Below are positions 23,413 through 32,008 of a DNA stretch of 64,000 bases, piece by piece. Origin of the DNA: Armatimonadota bacterium (GTDB lineage Bacteria; Armatimonadota; Fimbriimonadia; Fimbriimonadales; Fimbriimonadaceae); the NCBI GenBank assembly GCA_018268315.1, contig JAFDWU010000001.1:349280-413279 (forward strand), given 5' to 3'. The stretch's first letter is position 1, and the number at the start of each line of letters is the position of its first letter. The notes beneath the pieces were generated by a model that saw only the letters and a program-made list of their open reading frames with translations, was not told the DNA's origin and ran no database searches. A program made the position numbers and the translations under genes.

Positions 23413-23840
23413 GCGATTGGCCCACACAAATTCTGCGCGAAGCGCGCAAGCTCATCGGCACGCCCTATCATCACGCCGGGCGGCTGCCCGGCATCGGCAT
23501 CGACTGCTGGGGCGTTATCGCCTGCACATTTCGGGCGCTTGGCGTCGAGATTGGCGATGAGTGCGCCTACCCGTTGGGCGATCATCATGAGCGCGCCGTC
23601 CAACGCTTGAATGAGTTCTGCACGGAAGCGGGCGAAGCACAAGCGGGCGACATCCTCATCTTCCGGGCCACAAGGTTTCCCCTGCACTGCGGCTTTGATA
23701 ATGGCGCGGGCGGGCTGATTCATGTCTTCAACGGCGGACGCCTTAACCGCGTAGCCGAAACCCCGATGCCCGCGCTGCTGGCAAGCGCCCTCACCCATCG
23801 ATTTCGATACGAAGGAGGCTTATGGCAACCATCATCTTAG
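23409..23840 (+). CDS. NlpC/P60-type tail peptidase (GTA gp14-like)
   Basis: The 143-aa protein starts at GTG 23409, overlapping the previous stop. IGTPYHHAGRLPGIGIDCWG holds the catalytic Cys, and FPLHCGF the catalytic His, of the NlpC/P60 fold (TIGR02219 group). It cleaves cell-wall peptides during DNA entry. Overlap with the next gene by 19 bases indicates tight coupling with the tail-tip protein. Confidence 0.85.
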   Translation: MSDWPTQILREARKLIGTPYHHAGRLPGIGIDCWGVIACTFRALGVEIGDECAYPLGDHHERAVQRLNEFCTEAGEAQAGDILIFRATRFPLHCGFDNGAGGLIHVFNGGRLNRVAETPMPALLASALTHRFRYEGGLWQPSS

Positions 23841-26800
23841 GCGCGATCGGCGCGGCAATTGGCTCCGCCGCCGGACCCGACGGCGCTTGGCGAGGTTTCC
23901 AAATCGGCGCAGCCCTTGGCGGGCTAGTAGATGCCACCAATAACGGGAGCGTCGCTGCCGGTCGGCTTTCCGACCTGAAGGCTTCCGGCTCCAGCTATGG
24001 CGTATCGATTCCACGCATGTGGGGTAACGCTCGGCTGGGCGGCAACATCATCTGGGTCGCTACTGATTCAAATGGCAACAGCCTGGTGGAGCACACCAGC
24101 AGCAGTGGAGGCGGCAAGAAAGGCGGCCCGACGGTTAGCCAGTACACCTACCGCGCCACCTTCGCGGTCGCCTTCTGCGCAGGAACCCACGCGATGCCAG
24201 ATAACACGTTAGTCGAGCGGCCCGTCTCCCTGCTCCGCCTTTGGGCGGACGATAAGCTGCTGTACGATTCCACCGCGACCACGAATACCGCCGTCATAAC
24301 ATGGTATTCCGGAACCGCGAGCCAGGCGGTGGACCCCACTATTTCCGCCCACGAGGGCGCGAACGCGCCCGCTTTCCACGGAACCGCCTATGCCGTCCTC
24401 AGCGATCTTGACCTCAGCGATTTCGGCAACCGCATCCCCAACCTTTCCGCCGAGCTAAGCACGGGCACAACCACACTGGGCGTCCTTGCGTCTGATTTAT
24501 GCCGTTTGGCGGGCTTAGCTACAAGTGATTTGGACGTCAGCCTTGCGGGCGTTGCGGTTCCCGGATACGCCGTCGATACCGGCTCGTCAACCCAAGATCA
24601 GCTTGATCCCCTGCTGCAATGCTACGGCTTCGATGCCGTAGAAGTTGATGGTGTCCTACGCTTCTTGCCACGTGGAGGCGGCGCGGTCGCCGAAATCACG
24701 CAGGGCGCGATGGGCGCCTCCAGCCAGGATAACAAGCCTAAGACCACGGTCAAGACACTGTCCGACCGAACCGATCTTCCTGGTCGGCTCGATCTGGTTT
24801 ACAACGACCCCACCCGGAGCTACCAGCAAACCACCCAGACCGAAATCCGCCAATCGGCGAACATCCATAACTCCATCAAGATCAGTACCGGCCTCAGCCT
24901 TTCAGCCGACGATGCGCGGCGAATGGTCGGGCGGTTGCTGGACACCGCCTGGGTGGAAAGCGAAAGCGCTGAGCTTTATCTGCCGATGAGCTTCCTGAAA
25001 GTCGCCGCCGGCGATCCCGTGCTGGTGGACAGCAACACCGGGCCGCTTCGCGCCCGCGTGACCGAAGTAGTCCTCGCCCCGCTGGGCGAGCTAAGAATGA
25101 AGGCGGTGCGCGACGATGTTGGCGTGCTGACCCAAGACGAGACCGGTGACGCCGGTTCGGGAACCGCGCCCGCCAGCACCAAGCAGCTTAAGGCAGAGCC
25201 GACGGACTTCCTGGTTTGGTCGGGGGCAGAGCTTGCCGATGCCGATCAGACCGCGCCCGGGTTTTACGTGGCCGCCAACGGCGGCGAGAATTGGGCGGGC
25301 GGCAGCATCTACTACTCGGTAGATGGCGGAACCAGCTATCAGTTCGGCGCGGGAATCTCCGGCCGCAGCACGTTCGGCACGTCAAGCGGAACGCTTGCCA
25401 CGTTCGGCAGCGCGGGATCGTGGGACAACACGAACTCCGTTGGCGTCAGCCTAACCTACGGCAGCCTGACTTCATCGCCCGACGCCCAGGTTCAAAGCGG
25501 GCAGAATTGGGCGGTACTGGGCTCGGAAGTGCTTGGTATCGGGACCGCCACCCTCACCTCCAGCCTGCATTACACGCTTTCCCATTTGCTTCGCGGGTTG
25601 CGATCAAGCTCGATGACCGGACACGGATCGGGCGAGTTGTTCGTGCTTGTAAGCAAGGCGATCGCGCGAGTCAGCGTGGATAGTTCGCTATCGGGGCAGA
25701 CCTTGCTCGTCAAGGTGGTCTCCAAATTCCAGACCCTTGCCGATGTCACCGCGAAATCCGTAACCATCCAGGCACGAACCAAGCTTCCCGTTGAGACCGA
25801 TCTTGCCGCCCACGAGGCGACGAAGGCAAGCGCAAGCGTGCTCGGCCACATCAAGGTCGGCTCCGGGCTCAGCATTGCCACCGATGGCACCCTCAGCGCG
25901 AGCGGAGGTTCCAGCGGAACCGTAAGTTCGGTTGGCCTTTCCATGCCCGCCCAGTTCTCGGTGTCCGGCTCGCCGGTAACGAGTTCTGGAACGCTTGCGG
26001 TGGGGTGGAGCAGCCAGAGTGCGAACCTGGTGCTTGCCGGTCCGAACGGCGGGAGCGCCGCCGCACCAACCTTCCGGGCGTTAGCGCCCGCGGATTTGCC
26101 TTCAAACACGGTGAGTCAGGCGGGGATCGTGAGCCAAGCGCCAAACAGCGCCGCGCAGTTTTGGCGTGGCGATGCAAGCTGGGCGGCGCTGCCATCCAAC
26201 ACCACCTCGCAGGCGGGAATCGTTAGCCAAGCGCCGAACGATAACACCAAGTTCTGGCGAGGCGACGCCAGTTGGGCAACGCCCACCGCGGTGGTCCCCT
26301 TCCCGACTTGGAGCAACACGACCCCCTACACCACCGGCCAAGTGGTGATGTGCAACGACGCCAACTACTACCGCGCGCTGGGCAACAACACCGGATACGA
26401 CCCCACCACCGATAATGGCTTCTTCTGGGAGCTTTTCAAGGTGTCTTCGAGCTTGACCTTGAACGTATCGACGGCGGGAGGCGCGCGCTTCAGCGATCCT
26501 CAGAAGGCGTTCAACTTTGCCAAGAACGCGGTGATTTCGCCCTCGGCGACGGTGACGATCAGCGTCGCGGATGGAACGTACACGATGTCGGCCAGCCTTA
26601 CCCTTTCCGGGCCGTACCTGAACCGGTTCGTGTTCGTTGGGAATACCACCACGCCCTCGAACTGCATCCTTGGCTTCTCGGGGATGAATGGGGTGGTGGT
26701 CCGCGGCGATACCGGCGCGGTTTCGATTCTTGCCAGCTTCAACGGGTTTAAGCTTAGCGGCTCTGGCGGCGCTCAGCGCGGGTTCGATTTCACCGGCGCA

Positions 26801-27124
26801 AGCGGGTTCATCGGGGCGAATATGGTCGTCACCGGGTTTGCGAACGGGATATGGGCGAACGCGGCCGCGTTCGTTCAGTTTTCGGGGACGGTTCAGTCGT
26901 GCACGCAGGGCGTGAGCGTAAATGGCATGTCAAGCATTCTGCTGTTTTCAGCCACCGTATCTTCGAATACGATCGGTGCCCTTCTTGTACAAGCATCCCG
27001 GTTATACGTCAATGGCGCCGCGTTCTCCGGCAACACAACTGATGTTAGCCTCGATGGTTCAACGGGAACGCTCAGCGCTAAATCGAACACTCTTGGGAGT
27101 AAGGGGAGCTATGTTTCAAATTAG
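23822..27124 (+). CDS. Tail tip/host-specificity protein (GTA megatron-like) with fibre C-terminus
   Basis: This 1100-aa protein begins with a Gly/Ala-rich membrane-active segment (ATIILGAIGAAIGSAAGP) and the conserved ATNNGSVAAGRLSDLK region, then the phage tail tip domains (GVSIPRMWGNARLGGNIIW; DLCRLAGL..SDLDVS; LVYNDPTRSYQQTTQTEIRQ). From about residue 640 it becomes fibre-like, with two 31-aa repeats (760-821) and a C-terminal right-handed beta-helix (about 880-1100). It combines the hub/tip of gene transfer agents with a receptor-binding fibre. Its stop abuts the convergent acyltransferase gene with no gap. Confidence 0.85.
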   Translation: MATIILGAIGAAIGSAAGPDGAWRGFQIGAALGGLVDATNNGSVAAGRLSDLKASGSSYGVSIPRMWGNARLGGNIIWVATDSNGNSLVEHTSSSGGGKKGGPTVSQYTYRATFAVAFCAGTHAMPDNTLVERPVSLLRLWADDKLLYDSTATTNTAVITWYSGTASQAVDPTISAHEGANAPAFHGTAYAVLSDLDLSDFGNRIPNLSAELSTGTTTLGVLASDLCRLAGLATSDLDVSLAGVAVPGYAVDTGSSTQDQLDPLLQCYGFDAVEVDGVLRFLPRGGGAVAEITQGAMGASSQDNKPKTTVKTLSDRTDLPGRLDLVYNDPTRSYQQTTQTEIRQSANIHNSIKISTGLSLSADDARRMVGRLLDTAWVESESAELYLPMSFLKVAAGDPVLVDSNTGPLRARVTEVVLAPLGELRMKAVRDDVGVLTQDETGDAGSGTAPASTKQLKAEPTDFLVWSGAELADADQTAPGFYVAANGGENWAGGSIYYSVDGGTSYQFGAGISGRSTFGTSSGTLATFGSAGSWDNTNSVGVSLTYGSLTSSPDAQVQSGQNWAVLGSEVLGIGTATLTSSLHYTLSHLLRGLRSSSMTGHGSGELFVLVSKAIARVSVDSSLSGQTLLVKVVSKFQTLADVTAKSVTIQARTKLPVETDLAAHEATKASASVLGHIKVGSGLSIATDGTLSASGGSSGTVSSVGLSMPAQFSVSGSPVTSSGTLAVGWSSQSANLVLAGPNGGSAAAPTFRALAPADLPSNTVSQAGIVSQAPNSAAQFWRGDASWAALPSNTTSQAGIVSQAPNDNTKFWRGDASWATPTAVVPFPTWSNTTPYTTGQVVMCNDANYYRALGNNTGYDPTTDNGFFWELFKVSSSLTLNVSTAGGARFSDPQKAFNFAKNAVISPSATVTISVADGTYTMSASLTLSGPYLNRFVFVGNTTTPSNCILGFSGMNGVVVRGDTGAVSILASFNGFKLSGSGGAQRGFDFTGASGFIGANMVVTGFANGIWANAAAFVQFSGTVQSCTQGVSVNGMSSILLFSATVSSNTIGALLVQASRLYVNGAAFSGNTTDVSLDGSTGTLSAKSNTLGSKGSYVSN
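26099..26284 (+). repeat. Tandem 93-bp coding repeat in the tail-tip gene
   Basis: Two 31-codon units (26099-26191, 26192-26284) share PSNT.SQAGIVSQAPN and FWRGDASWA. The motif is common in phage fibres. Such repeats can change copy number by slippage and alter fibre length. Confidence 0.8.
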
Positions 27125-28072
27125 CTATGAGGTCACCTTCGAGAAACTGACGGATTCGGATTCCGGACTTCCAGTGGAGAGTTCCTTCTGTCCGGGCTTT
27201 ACCTTGCCTGCAAATCGAGACTTGAGCGACAGGGCCGGAGCCTCGACCAGATACCAACTCGCCAATGAGATCGTCAGTGCAGATCCAAGCACTGTAAACG
27301 CCATCGGATAGCCCGAAAACCCTCGAGCCAGACAGTAGGTCATAACCGGGTAGTGATAGACGTATATGCCGTAGCTAAGGTCAGGAATCCTGATTCTTGC
27401 TTGCGGCATCTGATGGAGTGCCATCACGACAAAAGCACACGCGAAGGGGCTTGCAGGAATCCACAGATCCGTTATCTGGAGGACATACACCGAAACTAGA
27501 CCAAGGGCCACTGCGGCCAACGGCTGCCACTTCCACGTGTGCCACCTATTCCTGGTCAAATAGAGGAGATTTCCGGCAAAGAAAGACTCAACAGCCGCGA
27601 AGTGTTCCAGGTTCGCGAACGGGTGCCACCACATAAGTGGGAAAGTCAATACGGCTAATGTTCCGAGAACCGGGATGCTAAAGAACCGGCGGGTCAAAGC
27701 ATGAAAGGCGTACAGAATCTCTTCGACCATCAAAGACCACAGAGGTCCGTTGTATTGGGCAGAAATTGCACCTGCGGTCAGATAGGTCAGGAATGTTGGC
27801 CACAACGCGGGAGTTCCAAATAGAGCGTAAACCAGAATCAGCGAGACTAGGAACGCTGGCATTACGCGCAGCGCTCTTTTAGCAGCAAAATGCCCGTATG
27901 ATCGTGACGCCTCGAAAGAGGCCGGAATCAAATAGCCAGAGAGACAGACAAAAGCTGGGACTGGAAGCAATGCAAACACCGCGAATCCGTGAAACCGATT
28001 AGCGCAATGCCCCCAGAGCACTTCAAGGGCTACGAACAGTCGGAGTAGATCGAAATTCGGGGTGCGGCGCAT
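27125..28072 (-). CDS. Membrane acyltransferase (acyltransferase-3 family)
   Basis: A 315-aa protein with about nine membrane segments. RRTPNFDLLRLFVALEVLWGH is the typical start, with the catalytic His in the first helix, and LPVPAFVCLSGYLI, RALRVMPAFL and GPLWSLMVEEILYAF are the conserved loops of the OatA/Oac group. It probably adds acyl groups to surface polysaccharide. It starts two bases after the glycosyltransferase gene, so they form one operon. It abuts the phage tail-tip gene, the position of serotype-conversion genes in some prophages, but the operon with GT9 suggests a host gene. Confidence 0.85.
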   Translation of the reverse strand: MRRTPNFDLLRLFVALEVLWGHCANRFHGFAVFALLPVPAFVCLSGYLIPASFEASRSYGHFAAKRALRVMPAFLVSLILVYALFGTPALWPTFLTYLTAGAISAQYNGPLWSLMVEEILYAFHALTRRFFSIPVLGTLAVLTFPLMWWHPFANLEHFAAVESFFAGNLLYLTRNRWHTWKWQPLAAVALGLVSVYVLQITDLWIPASPFACAFVVMALHQMPQARIRIPDLSYGIYVYHYPVMTYCLARGFSGYPMAFTVLGSALTISLASWYLVEAPALSLKSRFAGKVKPGQKELSTGSPESESVSFSKVTS

Positions 28073-28074
28073 TC

Positions 28075-29256
28075 TTACTCTGGTTCTTCGTCCGCTACGA
28101 GATTCAGGATTAGGCTCTTCCCTTCCGTCTGGCGCTTAATATCTTCCCTATCCTGCTCCTTCTTGAGCCAACGTAACCGTTGCGCATGGGCTTCTTTGAT
28201 TCTCTGTTCCTCGTCCATCGCCTGAGGTGATATTGCCTGCGCATTCCCTTGAATTCGTTTTTGAACCGCGGACCAAACTGATTCTACGCCGATTTCCCCA
28301 ACCGCGCCATCCGGCGCGGCATGGATGACGGTCAGACTCGGAGCAGGCGGCGCCCAGAGTCGATGAATGCCGTACCGGAACAACCCAACCGTAGGCGGCT
28401 GAGCCGCGCACGCCAGATGCAGAATCCCGTTATCCAGGGTCAGCACCAGCTTCGCCTGCGCCAACGCCCCCACGACCTGCGGAAGTGAGAGGCGGCCCCG
28501 AAGGTCCTGCGTTAGGCCGGAATCCACCAGGCGATCCTCATCGCCCGCGCCTTTCCAAAACTCCTTTTGTGCCTTTGGCGGCGCGCCAAGCAGCCCGACG
28601 CTGAGCCCCTCCCCCTGAAACTTCTTCAGTATCGCCATCCAGCTTTCCAGCGGCCACAGCTTCTCAGGCAGGCTGGCGCTGGTGGCGATCAGCACTTCGG
28701 GAATCGGTATCTCCGGCATCGCCATCGGCACGCGGTACGGCGGCACATCCCCTTTCAGGTAGGCCAGCCGGCAGAATATCTCCCCGATGAACGGCGATTT
28801 CAGAGACGGATACCGCTGGCACAGGTCCTCGGCGATCCACTTAGGGTCCATGGCAAGCCGCCCAGCCTCATCATCCGGATACGGCATTTCCTGCCTCTTT
28901 TGCGCATCCCACACCGGCCCCACCACCTGCGTTCCTTCGCCGCACAGGCTGGCGGCGAACTGCATGGCGAACGGCGTGCTCTCGTTGTTGACGACGAGGT
29001 CGAATTCTTGTTGTAGCGCGAACTTGGCGGCTTCCCGCATTGGCGAACCGTGCAGCGGATATTGCTTCTCGAATAGATCGCTTGCGGTTTGCAGTTCCAA
29101 CGTGCGCGTGCCCCCGAAGTAGGTGATCGAGGCTGGTTCGAGCTCGGTGCGCAGGAGCTGCAGCAGCGGAGTCGCGACGACGAAGTTGCCGATGGCGTCG
29201 TTGCTGACTACGGCGATGCGCCCGCCCTTCTTTAAGCCGCCCTGATACCGGATCAC
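28075..29256 (-). CDS. Glycosyltransferase family 9 (heptosyltransferase-like)
   Basis: A 393-aa enzyme of the ADP-heptose:LPS heptosyltransferase superfamily. The N-terminal half has IAVVSNDAIGNFVVATPLLQ, the donor-binding half has LVLTLDNGILHLACAAQPPTVGLF, the family's conserved DxGxxHLA loop. A charged C-terminal helix of about 60 residues is extra. It would build the lipopolysaccharide or other envelope glycan. The acyltransferase gene follows in the same operon. Confidence 0.85.
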   Translation of the reverse strand: MIRYQGGLKKGGRIAVVSNDAIGNFVVATPLLQLLRTELEPASITYFGGTRTLELQTASDLFEKQYPLHGSPMREAAKFALQQEFDLVVNNESTPFAMQFAASLCGEGTQVVGPVWDAQKRQEMPYPDDEAGRLAMDPKWIAEDLCQRYPSLKSPFIGEIFCRLAYLKGDVPPYRVPMAMPEIPIPEVLIATSASLPEKLWPLESWMAILKKFQGEGLSVGLLGAPPKAQKEFWKGAGDEDRLVDSGLTQDLRGRLSLPQVVGALAQAKLVLTLDNGILHLACAAQPPTVGLFRYGIHRLWAPPAPSLTVIHAAPDGAVGEIGVESVWSAVQKRIQGNAQAISPQAMDEEQRIKEAHAQRLRWLKKEQDREDIKRQTEGKSLILNLVADEEPE

Positions 29257-29342
29257 GTTTGAAGTTTAGCTAACTTGGCGGAGAACTGGAGGCTCCCTGG
29301 TTGCGGAGTCGGCGTTCATCTGGGAACTAGTGAGCCTGCTAG

Positions 29343-29371
29343 TTGCGTTTATAGCGAATAGAGCCTATAAT
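29343..29371 (+). promoter_or_regulatory. Promoter of the PIN toxin-antitoxin pair
   Basis: TTGCGT (29343-29348), 17-base spacer, TATAAT (29366-29371). The antitoxin ATG is at 29378, about where transcription should begin, so the message is probably leaderless. Confidence 0.75.
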
Positions 29372-29377
29372 AAAACC

Positions 29378-29848
29378 ATGAGCACCTACGTCGAAAACCG
29401 ATTCGGACCTTCGGACCTAGCACCAGAGGAGCAGTCGCGAATTGAAAGCCTTGTCCTTCGGGAGGTCCGGCCCGTGCTTCTCACGAAGGGCGGAGATGTT
29501 TTGGAACTACCGAAGGCGCTCAACGATCTTTTTGTGGCCGTTGTAGAAGCGATGAAGCGCAAGGAAGCCGTCTTCCTGATGCACGAAAACGAGACATTCA
29601 CAACGCAGGCAGCCGCGAACTTCCTCGGTGTATCCCGGCAGTACATCGTTCGTCTCCTAGAGAAGGGAACGATTCCCTTCCACCACGCTGGAACGCACCG
29701 ACGCGTCTTCTTCAAGGATTTGGTGCGATATCAACAAGAGCGAAGCAAGGCGCGCAAAGCTGTTCTCGACGCGATGACCGACGAAGCGGTGAAGGCAGGC
29801 GTCTACGACCGATACGTCCCGCTGGAGCGAGACGGATCGGAGAAGTAA
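29378..29848 (+). CDS. Excisionase-type HTH antitoxin
   Basis: The 156-aa protein contains a MerR/excisionase-like helix-turn-helix (about residues 70-115: FTTQAAANFLGVSRQYIVRL then KGTIPFHHAGTHRRV). It lies three bases upstream of a PIN-domain gene; this HTH-PIN pairing is a known toxin-antitoxin layout, with the first protein as antitoxin and repressor. I chose ATG 29378 because it sits directly behind a strong promoter. Confidence 0.82.
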   Translation: MSTYVENRFGPSDLAPEEQSRIESLVLREVRPVLLTKGGDVLELPKALNDLFVAVVEAMKRKEAVFLMHENETFTTQAAANFLGVSRQYIVRLLEKGTIPFHHAGTHRRVFFKDLVRYQQERSKARKAVLDAMTDEAVKAGVYDRYVPLERDGSEK

Positions 29849-29851
29849 TCG

Positions 29852-30442
29852 TTGCGGGCCGACTTCCCCGTCGTCCTCGACGCCTGCGTCTTAGCTGAAG
29901 CAGCGGTCTCAGATTTGTTCTTACGGCTTTCGGAAGAGCCACGACTGTTGCTTCCCAAGTGGTCAGAAACAATCTGGCTCGAGACTCGCCGGACATGGAT
30001 CAACCGGCTCCAGTGGAACCAAGAGATAGCGGACTCTCGGATGAGAGCCGCTATCGAAGCCTTCCCTGAGGCCATGATCACTGGCTATGAACATGTCATA
30101 CCGGTATGCACTAACCATCCCGATGATCGGCATGTCTTGGCCGCAGCCATCCACGCCAAGGTAGAGACGATCATCAGTTTCAATGTAAAAGACTACGCAC
30201 TGGACTCTCTAGAACCTTGGGGCATCACGGTCGCTCATCCAGGCGACTATTTGAAGGTGCTGTATGACCACGACCCAGCGGCTGTAACGACAGCTCTACA
30301 TGCCATGGCCGATCGTGCGGGTCGTCCATTGCCGGCCATGCTGTCAAGGCTCGCGTGGTACGTTCGACCGTTCTCCGAATACGTGGCCTCAGCACTGGCA
30401 GTCGAGCTTGCAGATATCAAACCGGCCGATTGGCGGCGGTAA
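29852..30442 (+). CDS. PIN-domain ribonuclease toxin
   Basis: A 196-aa PIN nuclease. Acidic active-site residues are visible: Asp10 in FPVVLDACVL, Glu39 or Glu44 in the second motif, Asp91/Asp92 in HPDDRHVLAAAI and Asp114 in ISFNVKDY. It is longer than VapC (about 130 aa) because of a C-terminal helical region, as in the COG1569/PIN_3 group. TTG start, three bases after the antitoxin stop. It should cleave RNA when the antitoxin is lost. Confidence 0.83.
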   Translation: MRADFPVVLDACVLAEAAVSDLFLRLSEEPRLLLPKWSETIWLETRRTWINRLQWNQEIADSRMRAAIEAFPEAMITGYEHVIPVCTNHPDDRHVLAAAIHAKVETIISFNVKDYALDSLEPWGITVAHPGDYLKVLYDHDPAAVTTALHAMADRAGRPLPAMLSRLAWYVRPFSEYVASALAVELADIKPADWRR

Positions 30443-30498
30443 CCCTTCGTCCACCGTGACTTTGGAGCTCAGTCACTCAGGCGGGTACCCTCACCCGA

Positions 30499-31071
30499 GT
30501 GGAATGGATGCGGCAGCTTGACCTTGAGTGGTTTCGCCAAATCCATATCGGCCTGCATCACGACTGGCTCGACCCCTTCTTCCTCCTCCTAAGCTACACC
30601 GGCCTTGGCCAGGTTCAAGCGATCGCCATCCTCTGCCTGTGGGCAAAGCAGGAAACCAAGCGATTCGTGGTCCCGCTGCTGCTCAGCGAGGCAGTCTCCG
30701 GCCTCCTCATCAGCCCGTTTCTAAAGAATTTAGTCGATCGCCCCCGCCCCAGCAACCTGCCATGGGCGCATCCTCAGGAGGCGTTCCTAGAGCACTCCTT
30801 CCCCAGCGGTCACACCATCACCTCATTCGCCATCGCCACCACCGCCTGCCTGATGCTGTGGGCCACCAAATACCGCAAGCTGAGCATGCTGCTGTTCATT
30901 TGGCCCGTTCTGGTTGGAGTCAGCCGCATCTATCGCGGCGTGCACTGGCCAAGCGATGTGGTTGGCAGCCTGTTTGGCGGCGTGATCGCGGGAATAGTCG
31001 TGTATCTGGCGCTGCCGGACTCAGACAATGCCGCTGCGCAGCAGGTCCTTGAGCATAACGAGGCCAACTAG
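30499..31071 (+). CDS. PAP2-family membrane phosphatase
   Basis: A 190-aa membrane protein with the three PAP2 motifs: KNLVDRPRP, PSGH and SRIYRGVHWPSDV. It probably dephosphorylates undecaprenyl diphosphate or phosphatidyl substrates at the outer face of the inner membrane. GTG start at 30499. The last 51 bases overlap the convergent kpsF gene. Confidence 0.9.
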   Translation: MEWMRQLDLEWFRQIHIGLHHDWLDPFFLLLSYTGLGQVQAIAILCLWAKQETKRFVVPLLLSEAVSGLLISPFLKNLVDRPRPSNLPWAHPQEAFLEHSFPSGHTITSFAIATTACLMLWATKYRKLSMLLFIWPVLVGVSRIYRGVHWPSDVVGSLFGGVIAGIVVYLALPDSDNAAAQQVLEHNEAN

Positions 31072-31992
31072 CTTCTGATCCTTCCCCACCACCGGCATCT
31101 CGCCGATTCTCTTCGAAAGATTCTGGAAAACCTCCAGCGCCTCGACCGCCATCATTTCTGATGAGATCGTGGATGGCGAGGTGGTCATCAGGTCCGCCGC
31201 CGTCCCCTCAAGCGGTGATTTTGAAGAGAGAAAATGGCGGCGCAAATCCCCGTCGCTAATCAATCCCACCAAATCTCCGTTTTCCACCACGCAGGCCGCG
31301 CCAACCCCGGCCTTCGAAATCGCGTGCATCAGCTCCACCACCGGCGTATCCCGCTTCACCACCGCGATCTCGTCCAGCGGACGCATGACGTCACTAACGG
31401 ACAGCAGCAGGCGCTTGCCAAGCGCCCCGCTTGGGTGGAAGCGCGCGAAATCTTCCTTCGAGAAGCCACGCCGCTCCATCACTGATAGAGCCAGCGCATC
31501 GCTTAGCGCCAGCATCACCACCGTGCTCGTGGTCGGGGCGAGGTTCAGGCCGCAGGCTTCCTCGGTTACGTAGGTAGGCAGGACCAGGTCGGCCAGCCGC
31601 CCCGCACTGGAATCCTCTTTGCCGGAAATCAATATCGTTTTCGCCCCCGCTGCGCGGAAGGATGGGAAAAGCCGCACAACCTCGTCGGTCTCGCCGCTTT
31701 GGCTGTAGGCAATGAGGATATCGGCGCCGGTCACTGCGCCAAGGTCGCCATGCATAGCCTCGGCGGCATGAAGGAACAGGCTGGGAGTGCCGGTGCTGCT
31801 GAGGGTTCCCGCCGTTTTTCGCGCGATGTGCCCGGATTTGCCGATGCCGCAGGTAATCACGCGGCCCTTGCAGGAGTGAATCCACCCCACCGCAGTTTCG
31901 AAATTGCCGTCAAGCCTTTCACAAAGGCGTAGAACCGCCTCTGCTTCTTGTTTCAGAACTTCGCGGGCGCGATTGAGACTCATGCCGCGCAA
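31021..31992 (-). CDS. kpsF: Arabinose-5-phosphate isomerase, KpsF/GutQ
   Basis: A 323-aa enzyme with an N-terminal SIS domain (about 30-170: GRVITCGIGKSGHIARKTAG; SQSGETDEVV) and two CBS domains (about 205-323). It interconverts ribulose-5-phosphate and arabinose-5-phosphate for Kdo synthesis, indicating a lipopolysaccharide-bearing envelope. Length and motifs are normal. It lies 16 bases after the arginase gene on the same strand. Confidence 0.93.
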   Translation of the reverse strand: MRGMSLNRAREVLKQEAEAVLRLCERLDGNFETAVGWIHSCKGRVITCGIGKSGHIARKTAGTLSSTGTPSLFLHAAEAMHGDLGAVTGADILIAYSQSGETDEVVRLFPSFRAAGAKTILISGKEDSSAGRLADLVLPTYVTEEACGLNLAPTTSTVVMLALSDALALSVMERRGFSKEDFARFHPSGALGKRLLLSVSDVMRPLDEIAVVKRDTPVVELMHAISKAGVGAACVVENGDLVGLISDGDLRRHFLSSKSPLEGTAADLMTTSPSTISSEMMAVEALEVFQNLSKRIGEMPVVGKDQKLVGLVMLKDLLRSGIV

Positions 31993-32008
31993 GAGTCTAC
32001 CGGAGGGG

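Larger units (their letters stand above)
3184..27124 (+). mobile_element. Prophage-like or gene-transfer-agent-like siphovirus late module
   Basis: About 24 kb, all on the plus strand, holds a complete order of head, connector and tail genes: endolysin, terminase, portal, protease/scaffold, decoration, capsid, connectors, tail tube, tail chaperones, tape measure and tail tip. The DUF2460-DUF2163-NlpC/P60-tail tip block resembles the end of the Rhodobacter-type gene transfer agent cluster. I see no integrase, excisionase, replication gene or attachment-site repeat in the window; host genes follow directly at 27125. Accessory genes, several visibly richer in A+T, interrupt the structural order. 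It may be an incomplete view of a prophage, a decayed prophage, or a domesticated particle-forming locus. Confidence 0.85.

Noticed and set aside
3147-27200. Attachment-site direct repeats at the phage module edges
   Set aside because: I compared both ends by eye and found no shared stretch longer than chance, and no tRNA gene nearby.
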